Below are positions 44,461 to 55,104 of a stretch of 64,000 bases of DNA, piece after piece. Positions within the stretch are counted from its first letter, which is position 1; each line of letters begins with the position of its first letter. This DNA is from Anisus vortex (Eukaryota > Mollusca > Gastropoda > Planorbidae): the NCBI GenBank assembly GCA_949126835.1, contig OX421505.1:6206587-6270586 (forward strand), in the 5' to 3' direction. A model generated the notes under the pieces. The model had not been told where the DNA came from and did no database searches. It saw only the letters and a list, made by a program, of their open reading frames with translations. The translations under genes were made by a program, and so were the position numbers.

Positions 44461-44860
44461 TGGCTTAACTTAGACCTTAATATCATGTGGCAAGTTTACT
44501 ATGGCTTTACTTAGACCTTATTATCATGCCGTGGCTGGCGAGTAAAAAGATGAACGCTGTGTCACCGGCCATAAAAGGCATAATTAGCTCGACCAGATAC
44601 TTTTGTTTTTACTACTAAGACCACTATAAAAGCAAACCTCATTGAAACCCGGCCCAGGACACGAAACTATTTTTATATATAAAATATAGTTGTCCTTATT
44701 ATACATACTTCTTATTAAATAGACACTCTTGAACGTCAAGTAAATATGTTATTTCTAAGTTTGTATGGGCCTCTAATAGAATTTAGATTTTCGAAATGTT
44801 AGAAAAATGAAAAGAATATTGATATCAAGTGCATACATTAATATCTACTTAGTTTTCTTC
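44461..44860 (+). repeat. Composite repeat, module D start (no LINE end) and unassigned DNA
   Basis: ctatggcttaacttagacct repeated twice with variation, then the SINE-body tail (gctgtgtcaccggcc, ttagctcgaccagatac), gaaacccggcccaggacac and tagttgtccttatta. The LINE C-terminus is missing; DNA to 44860 is unassigned. Confidence 0.65.
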
Positions 44861-45150
44861 TCTCGCTCTTTCTGTAGCATTCACACACTAACTCAGTCAT
44901 TTACCCACTAACTAAATCACTCGATCAATTTCTTAATCACTCTTTTACTCAATCACTTGCTCATTAACTCACTCGATCCCTCACACAGTCAATCAATCAC
45001 TCGATCAATCGATCACTCATTCAATCGCTCTATCTTTCACTATCTCACTCTCTTCTTACTACATCCGTCGCTCACCCTCGATCTTTCACTCAATCAATCA
45101 CTCCATCACTTACTCAATCTCTCATTAGCCTTCTTGCATTTTTATCGCGT
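44861..45150. repeat. Degenerate TCAC/TCAATCA simple repeat
   Basis: Irregular cactca, atcaatca and cactcgat units. It takes the place of the CT-rich tract and, as at 14036 and 34853, is followed by the gcgtaac repeat. Confidence 0.75.
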
Positions 45151-45164
45151 ATGTGTCTAGTTAA

Positions 45165-45480
45165 GACTATGGCGTAACCATGGTAGAAAGCACCTGGGGC
45201 GGTATATGAGCTAGGCGCCCAATGTTCAATTTTGAATAGGCCTCATCGGACGTAGAAGGGGAGAGAGAGAGAGTGTTGGTTTAAATCATTGTTTGTAAAA
45301 AAAAAATTGTTTTGAAATTATTATTTTTTAAAATATTGGTTCAGCTCCCTTTTGCTAAATATTTTAAAAAATATTATCATTGTTCAGGGTAAAAGTTATT
45401 CTAAAAGGTTAAGTAATTATAAATGTAAAATTTACTAACTTTGGAAAGTAAACAATGAGTTTATGTACAAAATAAAATAA
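45165..45480. repeat. Interspersed repeat ggcgtaaccatggtag
   Basis: Diverged third copy of the 14036/34853 repeat (tatgagctaggc, ggacgtagaagggga, aagtaaacaatgagtttatg). Confidence 0.55.
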
Positions 45481-45483
45481 ATA

Positions 45484-45545
45484 GATATCAATTAGTTATA
45501 TATATATATATATAATATATATATATATATAACTAATTGATATAT
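45484..45545. repeat. AT-rich perfect palindrome
   Basis: atatcaattagttatatata ... tatatataactaattgatat: about 28-bp arms with almost no spacer. Could extrude as a cruciform. A CA run (about 45571-45592) follows. Confidence 0.85.
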
Positions 45546-45599
45546 ATAAATATATATAAGCTTATATGGAACGCACACACACACACACACACGCATATA

Positions 45600-46289
45600 T
45601 ATAATATATATATGGTTCCAAAAGTTTCTTTAGCCGGGGGTGTCAGTGGCGCATAAGCTGTCTATAAAAAGATCCCTTAAGGCATGCGTCTCAAAAAGCC
45701 TTCGTCAACCCATTCCAACCTCTGGCCTGCTCGAGTGGCTCATTCACTAAGCCCGGCAAAACTGCTTCTACTAACAGAGGAAGGGGCGAAGGTGGAAAAT
45801 TGGCGCCTCAAAACCAATAGCTTCGGGCCGATGGTACCCGTCAGTCTGGGAAGACACTCCATCTAGGAGAGGAGACACTCCGATCACAAACCCCCGCTGC
45901 CTTGCGGACATAGAAAAGGCCACAGGAGTAAACCCTAAACAACTCAGGAGTGGAGCCCCGAAGGCGTTAGGAACACCTACTAGGTTTTCCTTACGGCAGC
46001 TTCTGCAATCGATATGGCTCCAAATGTAGTGCCTCGCATTCCTTTCTGATATGCCGATAAGACAGAGAGGGTGGTTGTGATGCATAGGCAACTCACAATC
46101 TCCATATTAAGGCCCAGGCATGCACCCCGAAGAGGACACTGGTGGTGCTGCAAAGGGGCAAAACCAACACGGGAGGCAGCAGTTATTAGTGATAAGTCCA
46201 ACCTGATTGGCATAAGGCACGGACGCTACGAGTTGCCTGTGTCGGTGGGAGAAGTTATCGCACCTCATTGATAAGCTACCACCTGCCTC
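45600..46289. other. GC-rich unidentified segment
   Basis: Higher G+C than its surroundings. It has open frames on both strands (45684-45866 plus; 45771-46091 and 45980-46213 minus), none with a motif I can name. Located just upstream of the transposase helix-turn-helix piece, so it may be a transposon 5' region or gene fragment. No function assigned. Confidence 0.35.
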
Positions 46290-46640
46290 AACCTGAAGAT
46301 TGTGGAAGCATATTTGGAATTAAAATCGGTAACCCACACTCAGCGACGATTCACAATTGACTTTCCGGGAAGCATTCCTCAAAGTAGACTCACAATCAGA
46401 CGTCTTCTGCAGAAGTTCAGGGTAGCAGGACGTGTGACCAATGCAAAAAAAAGGACATAATGGTAGGCCAAGGTCTCAGACGTGAGACAGCGTCTAGAGG
46501 AATCACCAAGACAATCGGCTACCGATTTTAATTCCAAATATGCTTCCACAATATTCACTCTCTCCTCCACGGTATATTGCTTTCGATCAATTGAGGGTGA
46601 TAATTTAGTTTCTTGTTTGAAAATGAAACAAAAATGTTTG
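46290..46640. pseudogene. Transposase-like helix-turn-helix fragments, inverted pair
   Basis: Minus frame 46379-46570 begins MEERVNIVEAYLELKSV (upstream coding in the same frame reads QYTV). The plus strand from about 46305 reads KIVEAYLELKSV, then TQRRFTIDFPG, then RLTIRRLLQKFRVAGRV. This is the N-terminal helix-turn-helix pattern of mariner/Tc1-related proteins. A ~32-bp stretch (46310-46342) is repeated inverted at 46512-46545. So the plus piece carries downstream and the minus piece upstream coding, meeting head to head. Inactive. Confidence 0.65.
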
Positions 46641-46726
46641 TAATTTTGAAAATTGCAAGAATGTAATAAGTAGTAACAGTTTATTGGCCCACCTGTATAT
46701 ATTCAGCCACATATATATCACAAAAA

Positions 46727-47360
46727 ATAATTACCGTGAGTTTGTTTTTATTTAGATTTTTGTGCTGTATAGGCGCCGAAGCCGTTTTACTATTCGGGTC
46801 AAAAGTTAAATGTATCTATTATATAAGCACTATTGTTAAATTCGTTTATTACTTAAAAAAAAAAAATTATACCTATTGATAATCACCGTATGTCAAAAGT
46901 TCTAAACTGAGCGCCATTTTATAATAATCTACCTTTGAAATGCTTTCAATGTGTTTTGGACTGGGTTTTCCGTACTGCGTAATATTGCTATCTACGTTTT
47001 TTTATTATTGTTTTTTTTTCCTTTTAAAATAGTATTATTGTTTGTTTAATATTATGGATAAAAAGTCAGAACCTTGACAGCAACAATTCATATGCATATT
47101 CCAGGCCAGGCGACCATTAAAAATAAACAATAACAAAAACTAAATACAGAAAGAAACGTTCTCACTACAGTTTTTATTGTAATATTGTTTATTATTTCTT
47201 GTTTCTCTTTTAACAAAATAACATTGTAATCATTTGTATCTCCGTCATTTTGACGGGCCTTACTCCTAGTGTATATATATATACCTGTATCATATATAAA
47301 TATATATATATATAACACCTTTCTGACGATAATATTTTTCATTCGTATATTGAATATTAT
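46727..47360 (+). repeat. Interspersed repeat of the accgtgagtttg family
   Basis: ttaccgtgagtttgtt, ataggcgccgaagccgtttt, cactacagtttttattgtaa, ccgtcattttgacgggcc, then (TA)n with a second start (tctgacgataatattt). Parallels 6557-7690 without the GC island. Confidence 0.65.
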
Positions 47361-47399
47361 TCTTAATTGATAGTTAAACTTGAAAAAAATAATTAATTA

Positions 47400-47750
47400 T
47401 TTTAAAAAGACATAAAGTCTAAAGTCCGCATTTTCTCCTACAATTTAATTGCTTAAGCACTCCTTGTATATATAGCTCAGTGGTCCATCCTGGCAGCCTT
47501 ACTGCAATATAATATTTATTCCATTCTCAATGTGATTAAGAATTCTAAAAAAAAGTTATGCATAACTCGAAATACATCTTGCGCGAATTTTAAACGGAAT
47601 GGATACCTCGTCATCATACTACTTGAGTAGATAATGTAGTGTTGACAAGTGTACATATAAATTCTTTCGTCATATAATATTTATATAATTTTCAACATTT
47701 TTCGTAGTTTGATCCTTTTATAGCTTTAAGTTGCAAGCCATTTATTATTT

Positions 47751-47781
<31 letters not shown>

Positions 47782-48560
47782 TTAAATCAAATAAAAAAAA
47801 ACTTGTTAGTAATATAGATCTAAAAAAACAGTTTTATTATCTCCCTTTCGTTTAATGTATATTTCATAATATGTTTCTATATATGTTCAAGTGCAAGTGA
47901 CCTCTTTGTCGCATCAAACAAGCTTTCATGTGCGATACCATCTCCTCAACCATAACCAAGCACCTGAAAGTAGACTAAATGCCAAGCTGTTAAGAATAGC
48001 AGTCGACTTTCCTAAGCAGTTTCCATCCAGATTTATCCGCAAATTGGCACTTTTTGATGCTTAATATTTGAATTTCTTATTTAACTTGCTGCATTTTAAA
48101 ATCGTCAATACCCCTCCAATCGAAAAATATATCGAGATTTAGGTTGGTAATATTAAGAAAATCAGGTTCGATAAGATGAATGATCATGAATAGATTTGTC
48201 AATAATATGTTTTACAAAAGGATCGGACGAAAGTGATATTTGAGTAATGTCGAAGAATGCATGCAAGTATTACAGCCACAGCCCACGATAAACCATACAT
48301 TAATTACATTCAGGGTTTTATCTAGAACCGTTGAGGCCCATATAGGGTTACGGTACTCTAACGTACCGAAGTTCCGGAGACTCAATTCGTGGTTGAAAGG
48401 CTAGAATAGCTTTCAAACATTAGATGTGGGGAAAATAAAAAATAAAAACTGGCAATGTCCTGGCCTCACAATTTCTTAGTGTGCCTTGGCCACCGAAACT
48501 CGTAAACTCTTCTCTACCGTATCAAATCACACAGTTGCTGGAAGCGTGCAGAGAACAACA
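47400..48560 (+). repeat. Composite repeat, modules A, B and E (copy 9)
   Basis: agtccgcattttctcctaca (about 47421), gattaagaattct, poly-A at 47757-47783, gacctctttgtcgcat (about 47899), tcgactttcctaagcagttt (about 48004), then the B-to-E jump at about 48183 (catgaatagatttgtcaata) and E to the RT stub at about 48545. Confidence 0.85.
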
Positions 48561-48569
48561 AAAAAAAAC

Positions 48570-48668
48570 ATTTATATCGCGTTCATAGACCTGACTAAGT
48601 TATTGACAAATAATTCATCAAAACACATAATGTAAGCTCAGATCGCATTTCAAATATAACTATTAAGA

Positions 48669-48706
<38 letters not shown>

Positions 48707-48854
48707 ATTATTATATATAATATTATAATAAAAAAGGGGTAAACAATCATGTTTAGCAAAGATTAATGTTAAAATAAAGTGATATTAAGTTCTTTTTTTA
48801 AACTGACCATAAAAGAGCACATAACGAAGTCGGAAATGTTTTTTTTTAAATATA
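48570..48854 (+). repeat. Composite repeat, start of module A (copy 10) with (TA)n
   Basis: gcgttcatagacctgactaa (48579), cataatgtaagctcagatcg, (TA)n/(TTA)n at 48668-48725, ataaaagagcacataacgaa (about 48810). Confidence 0.85.
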
Positions 48855-49738
48855 GAGTCTGCATTTTCTCCTACAGTTTAATCGATTTATCACTCCATGT
48901 ATATATATTTCAATGCCACACAGTGCACTTATCTAAATGTAGAGTCTGCATTTTCTCCTACAATTTAATCGATTTATCACTCCATGTATATATAGCTCAA
49001 TGCCACACAGTGCACTTATCTAAATGTAGAGTCCGCATTTTCTCCTACAATTTAATCGATTTATCACTCCATGTATATTTAGCTCAATGCCACACAGTGC
49101 ACTTATCTAAATGTAGAGTCTGCATTTTCTCCTACAATTTAATCGATTTATCACTCCATGTATATATAGCTCAATGCCACACAGTGCACTTATCTAAATG
49201 TAGAGTCTGCATTTTCTCCTACAATTTAATCGATTTATCACTCCATGTATATATAGCTCAATGCCACACAGTGCACTTATCTAAATGTAAAGGTCGCATT
49301 TTCTCCTACAATTTAATCGATTTATCACTCCATGTATATTTAGCTCAATGCCACACAGTGCACTTATCTAAATATAGAGTCTGCATTTTCTCCTACAATT
49401 TAATCGATTTATCACTCCATGTATATATAGCTCAATGCCACACAGTGCACTTCTCTAAATGTAGAGTACGCATTTTCTCCTACAATTTAATCGATGTATC
49501 ACTCCATGTATATATTGCTCAATGCCACACAGTGCACTTCTCTAAATGTAGAGTCCGCATTTTCTCCTACAATTTAATCGATTTATCACTCCATGTATAT
49601 ATAGCTCAATGCCACACAGTGCACTTATCTAAATGTAAAGTCCGCATTTTCTCCTACAATTTAATCGATTTATCACTCCATGTATATATAGCTCAATGCC
49701 ACACAGTGCACTTATCTAAATATAGAGTCTGCATTTTC
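48855..49738. repeat. 87-bp minisatellite, about 10 copies, inside module A
   Basis: Unit starts gagtctgcattttctcctac and ends ...cacagtgcacttatctaaatgta. Copies start every 87 bases (48855, 48942, 49029 ... 49725). Other A copies have one or one and a half units (for example 3950-4030). As 87 is divisible by three, a plus frame stays open for 353 codons (48779-49840) with a repeating YNLIDLSLHVY...CHTVHLS pattern. It would give a Cys/His-containing repeat protein, but nothing else supports coding. Confidence 0.92.
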
Positions 49739-49912
49739 TACTACAACTTAAGCATTCCATATCTATATTTAGCTCAATGGTCCATCCAGGCAGCCTTTGT
49801 GCTTCTTTATATTTATTTTATTATCAATGAATGTGATTGAGAATTGCAAATAATTGAGATAAAATAGGTATTAGTGTATAATGGTAAAGTTAATTGGAAT
49901 GGATACGTAGTA
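49739..49912 (+). repeat. Composite repeat, module A (copy 10, cut short)
   Basis: ggtccatccaggcagcct, gtgattgagaattgc (about 49831), gtagtaatcatact, where the LINE fragment begins. Confidence 0.75.
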
Positions 49913-50226
49913 ATCATACTGGTTAAAGTCGCGGAAGCCTTGCCAATTCTCTTGCTGATTTCTGTGTCCAGTGATAGATCGGTGGTGATGGTGGAGCCAA
50001 GGTATGTAAACTGATCAACAACATCTAATTTGGTACCGTTGATGTATATGTTGGGTGGGTCAGCTCCTTGAACCATCACGTTGGTCTTTCTTATACTAAT
50101 TGTTAGACCAAAATCTTGGCAGGTCCTGGAGAAGCGGTCCATCAAGGATTGTAGCTCCTCCTCAGTGTGAGTGACAAAGGCGGCGTCATCCGCGAACAGT
50201 AAGTCTTTGACTGTTCTTCTGCGGAT
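49913..50226 (-). pseudogene. RTE-like LINE RT fragment, downstream part
   Basis: Minus strand, reading from 50226: a RRTVKDLLFADDAA-like start (the catalytic FADD box of the RT palm), then HTEEELQSLMDRF, SRTCQDFGLTISIRKTNVM, QFTYLGSTI and ISKRIGKASATLT. No stop from 50145 to 49913 except at the junction. It continues where the plus-strand piece 50240-50945 leaves off in the protein, but in the opposite orientation. Cut at about 49913 by module A sequence. Confidence 0.88.
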
Positions 50227-50239
50227 CCCACTCTAAATG

Positions 50240-50945
50240 CGGAGGCAGCATCTTGTCAAAGCACCTACTCGACCTATTATGTCAGTGTTGGGAAGAGGGA
50301 GCAGTACCACAAGACATGAGAGATGCTAATATCATAACCTTGTACAAAAGCAAGGGGGACAGAAGCGACTGCAATAATTACAGGGGTATATCACTCCTTA
50401 GCATTGTCGGCAAGATCTTTGCGCGCATGATCCTGGCCAGGCTACAGAAGCTAGCAGACAGAATATATCCAGAGTCGCAGTGCGGGTTTCGCTCAGAAAG
50501 GTCAACCATCGACATGATATTCTCAGTCAGTCAGTTGCAAGAAAAGTGCAGAGAACAACAGAAACCCCTTTTTATCGCGTTCATAGACCTGACTAAGGCA
50601 TTTGACCTTGTTATTAGAGATGGATTATTCTCCATTCTGCCAAAAATTGGTTGCCCACCCAAACTTCTGAACCTTATCCAGTCATTCCACGACAACATGA
50701 AGGGCACTGTACAATATGATGGTGAATATTCTAGCGCTTTCGCCATAAGCACAGGAGTGAAACAAGGATGCGTTCTTGCCCCAACTCTCTTTGGAATCTT
50801 CTACTCAACCTTGCTAAACAATGCCTTTAGAGAATCCAGGGAGGGAATTTACTTGTACACCCGGTCAGACGGAGGGCTTTTCCGATTGTCCAGGCTAAGG
50901 GAAAGGAGAAAAATCCGCAGAAGAAATATATATATAATCGGAATT
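50240..50945 (+). pseudogene. RTE-like LINE RT fragment, upstream part
   Basis: Open frame 50253-50981 (242 residues; the last about 15 are beyond the LINE). Shows RT blocks in order: RDANIITLYKSKGDRSDCNN, YRGISLLSIVGKIFARMI, ESQCGFRSERSTIDMIFS, then KPLFIAFIDLTKAFDLV (first catalytic Asp region), GTVQYDG and GVKQGCVLAPTLF. It ends at KIRRR, just before the FADD box, which lies inverted at 50226. The best-preserved RT of this family in the window, and the source type of the stub found at the start of every module A. Endonuclease absent. Confidence 0.9.
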
Positions 50946-51130
50946 TCCGATCGCACTACGTCCTCTAGACTTCCGGTTTAGTAATCGAAAGTTGTATACA
51001 GCGGAAACCTAAAATGCGATCGTAGGAGAGTAGAAGCCATTTAAGACAACCTTAATTGTTGCGCACGAAAAAGAAAGAAAATACAATCTCTAAAAATAGA
51101 GCAAGCGGTCCATCTTATTATAGTCTTCCT
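50946..51130. mobile_element. MITE of the catagactataata family, one end
   Basis: gcggaaacctaaaatgcg, aatagagcaagcggtccatc, ttattatagtc at about 51126. Similar internal words occur in 29301-29599 and 41312-41760. The left end is not recognisable. Confidence 0.5.
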
Positions 51131-51454
51131 TTGTATATATATATTATAATATATTACAGTCTTTTTTTTTAGTGTATGTGTGCTTAACAATGTGTAGCCT
51201 ACTCTGTACACGCGCCTCTAGCTGCATAAATTGTGCTTGTGTAGACATTTCATTATGTGCTTATTTCTTCTAGTGTGTATCTGTGCACACGTGTGTCTGT
51301 GTGTGTCTCTGGATGTGTCAAAGTACACCGGTGTGTACGACGTGTTACTGGCTACAGTATAAAAACACACGAAAAAAAAGCACGTCAAACCCTAGAACGC
51401 CAAAACTGACTCTAAAAGAAACGGACTGAAAAGAATAAAAATAGCAAACTAAGC
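51131..51454. other. Unassigned, TG-rich
   Basis: Several tgtgtgt/gtgtgtct runs between 51165 and 51320. No gene. Confidence 0.4.
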
Positions 51455-51760
51455 CAGAGTTATTTCCCCGCATCTAGCGCAAAAGGACAAGACGTCTCCC
51501 ACACCTTAATTTGAACTGAGTAACTTCCCCTCACTCCACCCATCATTGTAAAATGTTTTTTTCAAACAAACACATTGGAAAGACTTTCTCGTCCTAGAGT
51601 AAGACCATAATAAATGGTTGACAGTCGACACATTTTGTCCCATTTTCTACTTGACTGCCTAAAAAGATCAGGTAGAAAGAGTCGTGTCACCCACTTTTCA
51701 TTTATCTTTGCTTGGATATTAAAGAATAACGTGTGTCCTGAAAGTTCATTTACATATTAT
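51455..51760 (+). repeat. Segmental duplication, first part (paralogue 22465-22770)
   Basis: tatttccccgcatctagcgc, actgagtaacttcccctcac, ttggaaagactttctcgtcc, tggttgacagtcgacacatt. Same order as the paralogue. Confidence 0.75.
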
Positions 51761-52022
51761 AAATATATTTATAACAGTGCTTTTTTGTGTGACGGTACGC
51801 GCCGTTGCAGCGCACCGGCACCTTTTTCAATGTGGGGAAAAAATTATTACTTTTCTTGTGTTTTAACGTTTATTATTAATTTATTATTTTATTAATTTGT
51901 TAAAATTAAATTATTTTAAAATTGCGCGCAATAAGAATTAAAATATAAAATGCAAAACTGCTTTAAAAGTTAGGCTATCCATCACTGAGTACCGGCACCT
52001 ATTTTTTTTTACAAAAAAAGCA

Positions 52023-52066
<44 letters not shown>

Positions 52067-52289
52067 AAGGTAAACAACGAATAAGCTAACAGACTGGCTT
52101 GAAAGGGAGTTAACGTGGAACAAAATGAAAGACCTGTCAGCTACAACACACTATGCAACATGCTAAAAAAACATCTTTAAGGAGGATTGGCTAAATCAAT
52201 GGACACAGGAAGCAACTGGAAGAAAAATTTACAAAGAAACGAATCAGTCCAACAAACAAGACAACATAAAGTTCCTCCCCCGCAAAGTC
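51761..52289. other. Unassigned with (TA)n run
   Basis: Two related words (agcgcaccggcacctttttc, gagtaccggcacctattttt) lie in opposite contexts around 51810 and 51990, so a small fold-back element is possible. (TA)n at 52024-52063. Confidence 0.4.
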
Positions 52290-52901
52290 TTCATAACATG
52301 CAATATCAACTGTTAAGACCTATGTACTGGCCACACAACTTTCTCTATACAAATGGCAACCACTAAAATCGGACGAATTCCTCATCACTGACCTTATTTA
52401 AAAAAACAAAAAAAAAACTTATAAATAATCTAACACTTATTTATTAAGTAAAGGGAACAAACTCATTAAGTCCTAATTTATATCGGGTTACCTACCCTCC
52501 CATATGCCAAGGGCGTAAACCAACGCGCTTCCCTTATCCTTGGTAACTTGTAAAGAGTGATGCATCTTTAGAGCAACGATAGATGCGGCGTGTATGACGT
52601 CAGTTCTTCAACGGAGCGTACTCTGGGGGCGAGATGTGGGGACACTGGGATCTAAAAGATAGTGTCCTTACTCACAATAAAGAAATGTCACTACACAGGT
52701 TGAAGGAAGAGCCCTATATCATTAGGTCAACTATCTCTAGTAAGTTAGACCAGGGGTTGGCAACTTTTTGATAATAGTTTGCCAAAGAAACATTTCTAAA
52801 TCATTCAGCGTGCCAACAACCTTATTGTTATCCTGCCAAATTTACCGAGCACCAATTCTAGCACTTGCCATAAATTTATTATTTTTTTCAAAAGTAGGCA
52901 C
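52290..52901 (+). repeat. Segmental duplication, second part, and hAT-like remnant
   Basis: aactgttaagacctatgtac to tcattaggtcaactatctct parallels 23870-24335. Then ccaggggttggcaacttttt at about 52750, like the end of a hAT-type element (related sequence at 24330). Confidence 0.7.
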
Positions 52902-52909
52902 GCGTAACT

Positions 52910-53803
52910 AGAGATGGGTCGCTCACTAAGGAACTGATCGACTGATCCGGATCTTTCAAAAGAAAAGAATCCGAAAGCCGATCACTGCCAAAAGACCCGG
53001 ATCAGTACTGATCCGTTCCCGTTCTGCATTTCGATATGCTGGTTTCGAATGCGAGTGATCGCTTATTTGCGATCAATCATCAATCAATATAGGAATATAT
53101 AATTACCGTGAGTTTGTTTATATAAACAATATTGCTTAATTCGTCAATTTCTTTTTAATAGCCTAAAAGTAGGCATATTACTAATCACCGTATGTAAAGG
53201 TTCTACTGAGAGCCATTTTTCAGAATAATGTCCCTTCATTTACTATGTTGAACGCGAGATCTTATCGGGTTTTCCCTATTCACGCCCCTGTTGTTGTTTT
53301 TTAAGTTACACACTCTCTTTTAACAAAACACATTGTAATCATTCATTTCTCCATAGACTATAATATGCATGGACCGTTTGCTTTAGTTTTTTATGCTATT
53401 ATCTTCTTTTTTTGCAATTCCCGATTCTAAATAAAGTAATTGTCATACAAGTTCCGTTTTATTAAATCGCATTTTTTTAGAAAAAAAAAAGGAATTATCG
53501 CTTAAATTAAAAATAAAAGGTTTAATTATAATTAGTTTAGTAGCCTACAACTAGACAATTGAGAATAATTATTTATTATTTATATTTTTAAATGTTTTAA
53601 GTAACAAAAAAAAAGGCGTTTCAAAAAGGGATCCAAGTTGTTTTTCTCTCCCCTTGATAGCCAACATGTAAAATAATGGAGGGGGGCGGGGGGGGGATTA
53701 AATTACTAAGTGATCCGTGGATTCGTTCAACGGATCCGGATCTTTTTTAGTGAGCGCTCAATTGAGCGGCGATCAGCATGGCGAACGGTTTAGCCCATCT
53801 CTA
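52910..53803. mobile_element. hAT-type non-autonomous element (894 bp)
   Basis: Ends TAGAGATGGGTCGCTCACTA and TTTAGCCCATCTCTA, with a perfect 8-bp duplication cgcgtaac (52902-52909, 53804-53811). Subterminal parts have many gatccgga/tgatcc motifs. The middle holds other repeats (accgtgagtttg family at 53104; a catagactataata MITE start at 53353). The unoccupied site is at about 25098. No transposase. Confidence 0.88.
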
Positions 53804-54985
53804 CGCGTAACTATTTTGAGCCCCTAATCCTACCTGGCAGCATTCCTGCTTCATAATATATATTTGATTCTCAGTGTGGTTGAGAATTTCAAAAAGTAAC
53901 GATGAAAATTAACACTAAATATAACTAAGCTAGTTTTAAATGAATAGATACGAAGTTATCATACTACTTGGGTAGTTAATGTAATGTTTAAAAGTGTACA
54001 TGTAAATTCTTTAGTCATATAATATTTATATAATTTTCAATTATTTTTCATAGTTTGATCCTTCTATAGCTTTTATTTGCAAGCTATTAATTATTTTATA
54101 TTATAAAAAATTGAAAGAAACTTGTAAGTAATATTAAACTAAAGAAAACGGTTGTATTACCTCCCTTTTGTTAAATGTATGTTTCCTAAGCCGAATATGT
54201 TTCAATAATGATGCTAAACAAGTTATGTTTGTAATATAACTAATATTACTGATTAATTATTGTTTCTTCATACAAATCCAGGATTATGGTTTTCATTTCA
54301 ATATTTAATTAGAGGTCTAAACTTAATTTAGGTTAAACAGTTGTAAATAAACATTTCCTGCTTTAATTGTTTGTCGATTTAAGGAGTTAGTTTTTGAAAC
54401 ATTAAAAATCATTTTAATTACAATATTATATAATCTAGTAAATAAGGCTCTTATATTTATAATCGTTAGAAAACAAATAAATTTGTTTTCAGAATTACTT
54501 ATATTTATGTTCAATCAGAGAAGATTATCATATCTCTTAAATGTAATTAGTCTGAATCAACTAATGAGCGCTCTTCTCTAATTATTCAATGTCTTCACAT
54601 ATTTACTCACTTCTGAGTGTCAAGTGCAAGTGACCTCTTTGTCGGCTTAAAAAATCTTTCCTTTGCGATAAAATCTGTTCAACCGGAACCAGATCCTGAA
54701 AGTAAACTGAATGCCTACCAGTTAAGAATAGCAGACGACTTTCTTAAGCAACTTTCTTCCGCATATTGACACTTTTTGATGCTTAGTATTTGATTTTTTA
54801 TATTTAATTTGCTGCATTTTAAAATCGTCAATATCCTTCCAATTGAAAAACAAAATGATCCAGATTTCAGTCGGTAGTAGTAGAATATTAAAAACTAATC
54901 AGGATCGATGAGTTAAATGATTTTAAAATATTGCCTTTGATTAAAAACTCCACTTTGAATGCATCAGTATGTACTTATGAAAAAA
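53804..54985 (+). repeat. Composite repeat, modules A and B (copy 11)
   Basis: gattctcagtgtggttgaga (about 53867), actacttgggtagttaatgt (about 53962), ttaattagaggtctaaactt (about 54305), gacctctttgtcggctt (about 54631), gacgactttcttaagcaact (about 54734), gaaaaaactcgtctatcc (about 54978). Confidence 0.85.
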
Positions 54986-55095
54986 CTCGTCTATCCATCT
55001 ATCTATATATATATAATATTTATGTTTATATATCAGTCATATATCTGTCTATCAATCAATCTATCTATCTATCTATCTATCATTCTATCTTTATA
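54986..55095. repeat. TATC microsatellite
   Basis: (TATC)n with interspersed ATAT, the usual position after module B. A LINE fragment follows directly instead of module C. Confidence 0.85.
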
Positions 55096-55104
55096 TATGC
55101 CTTT

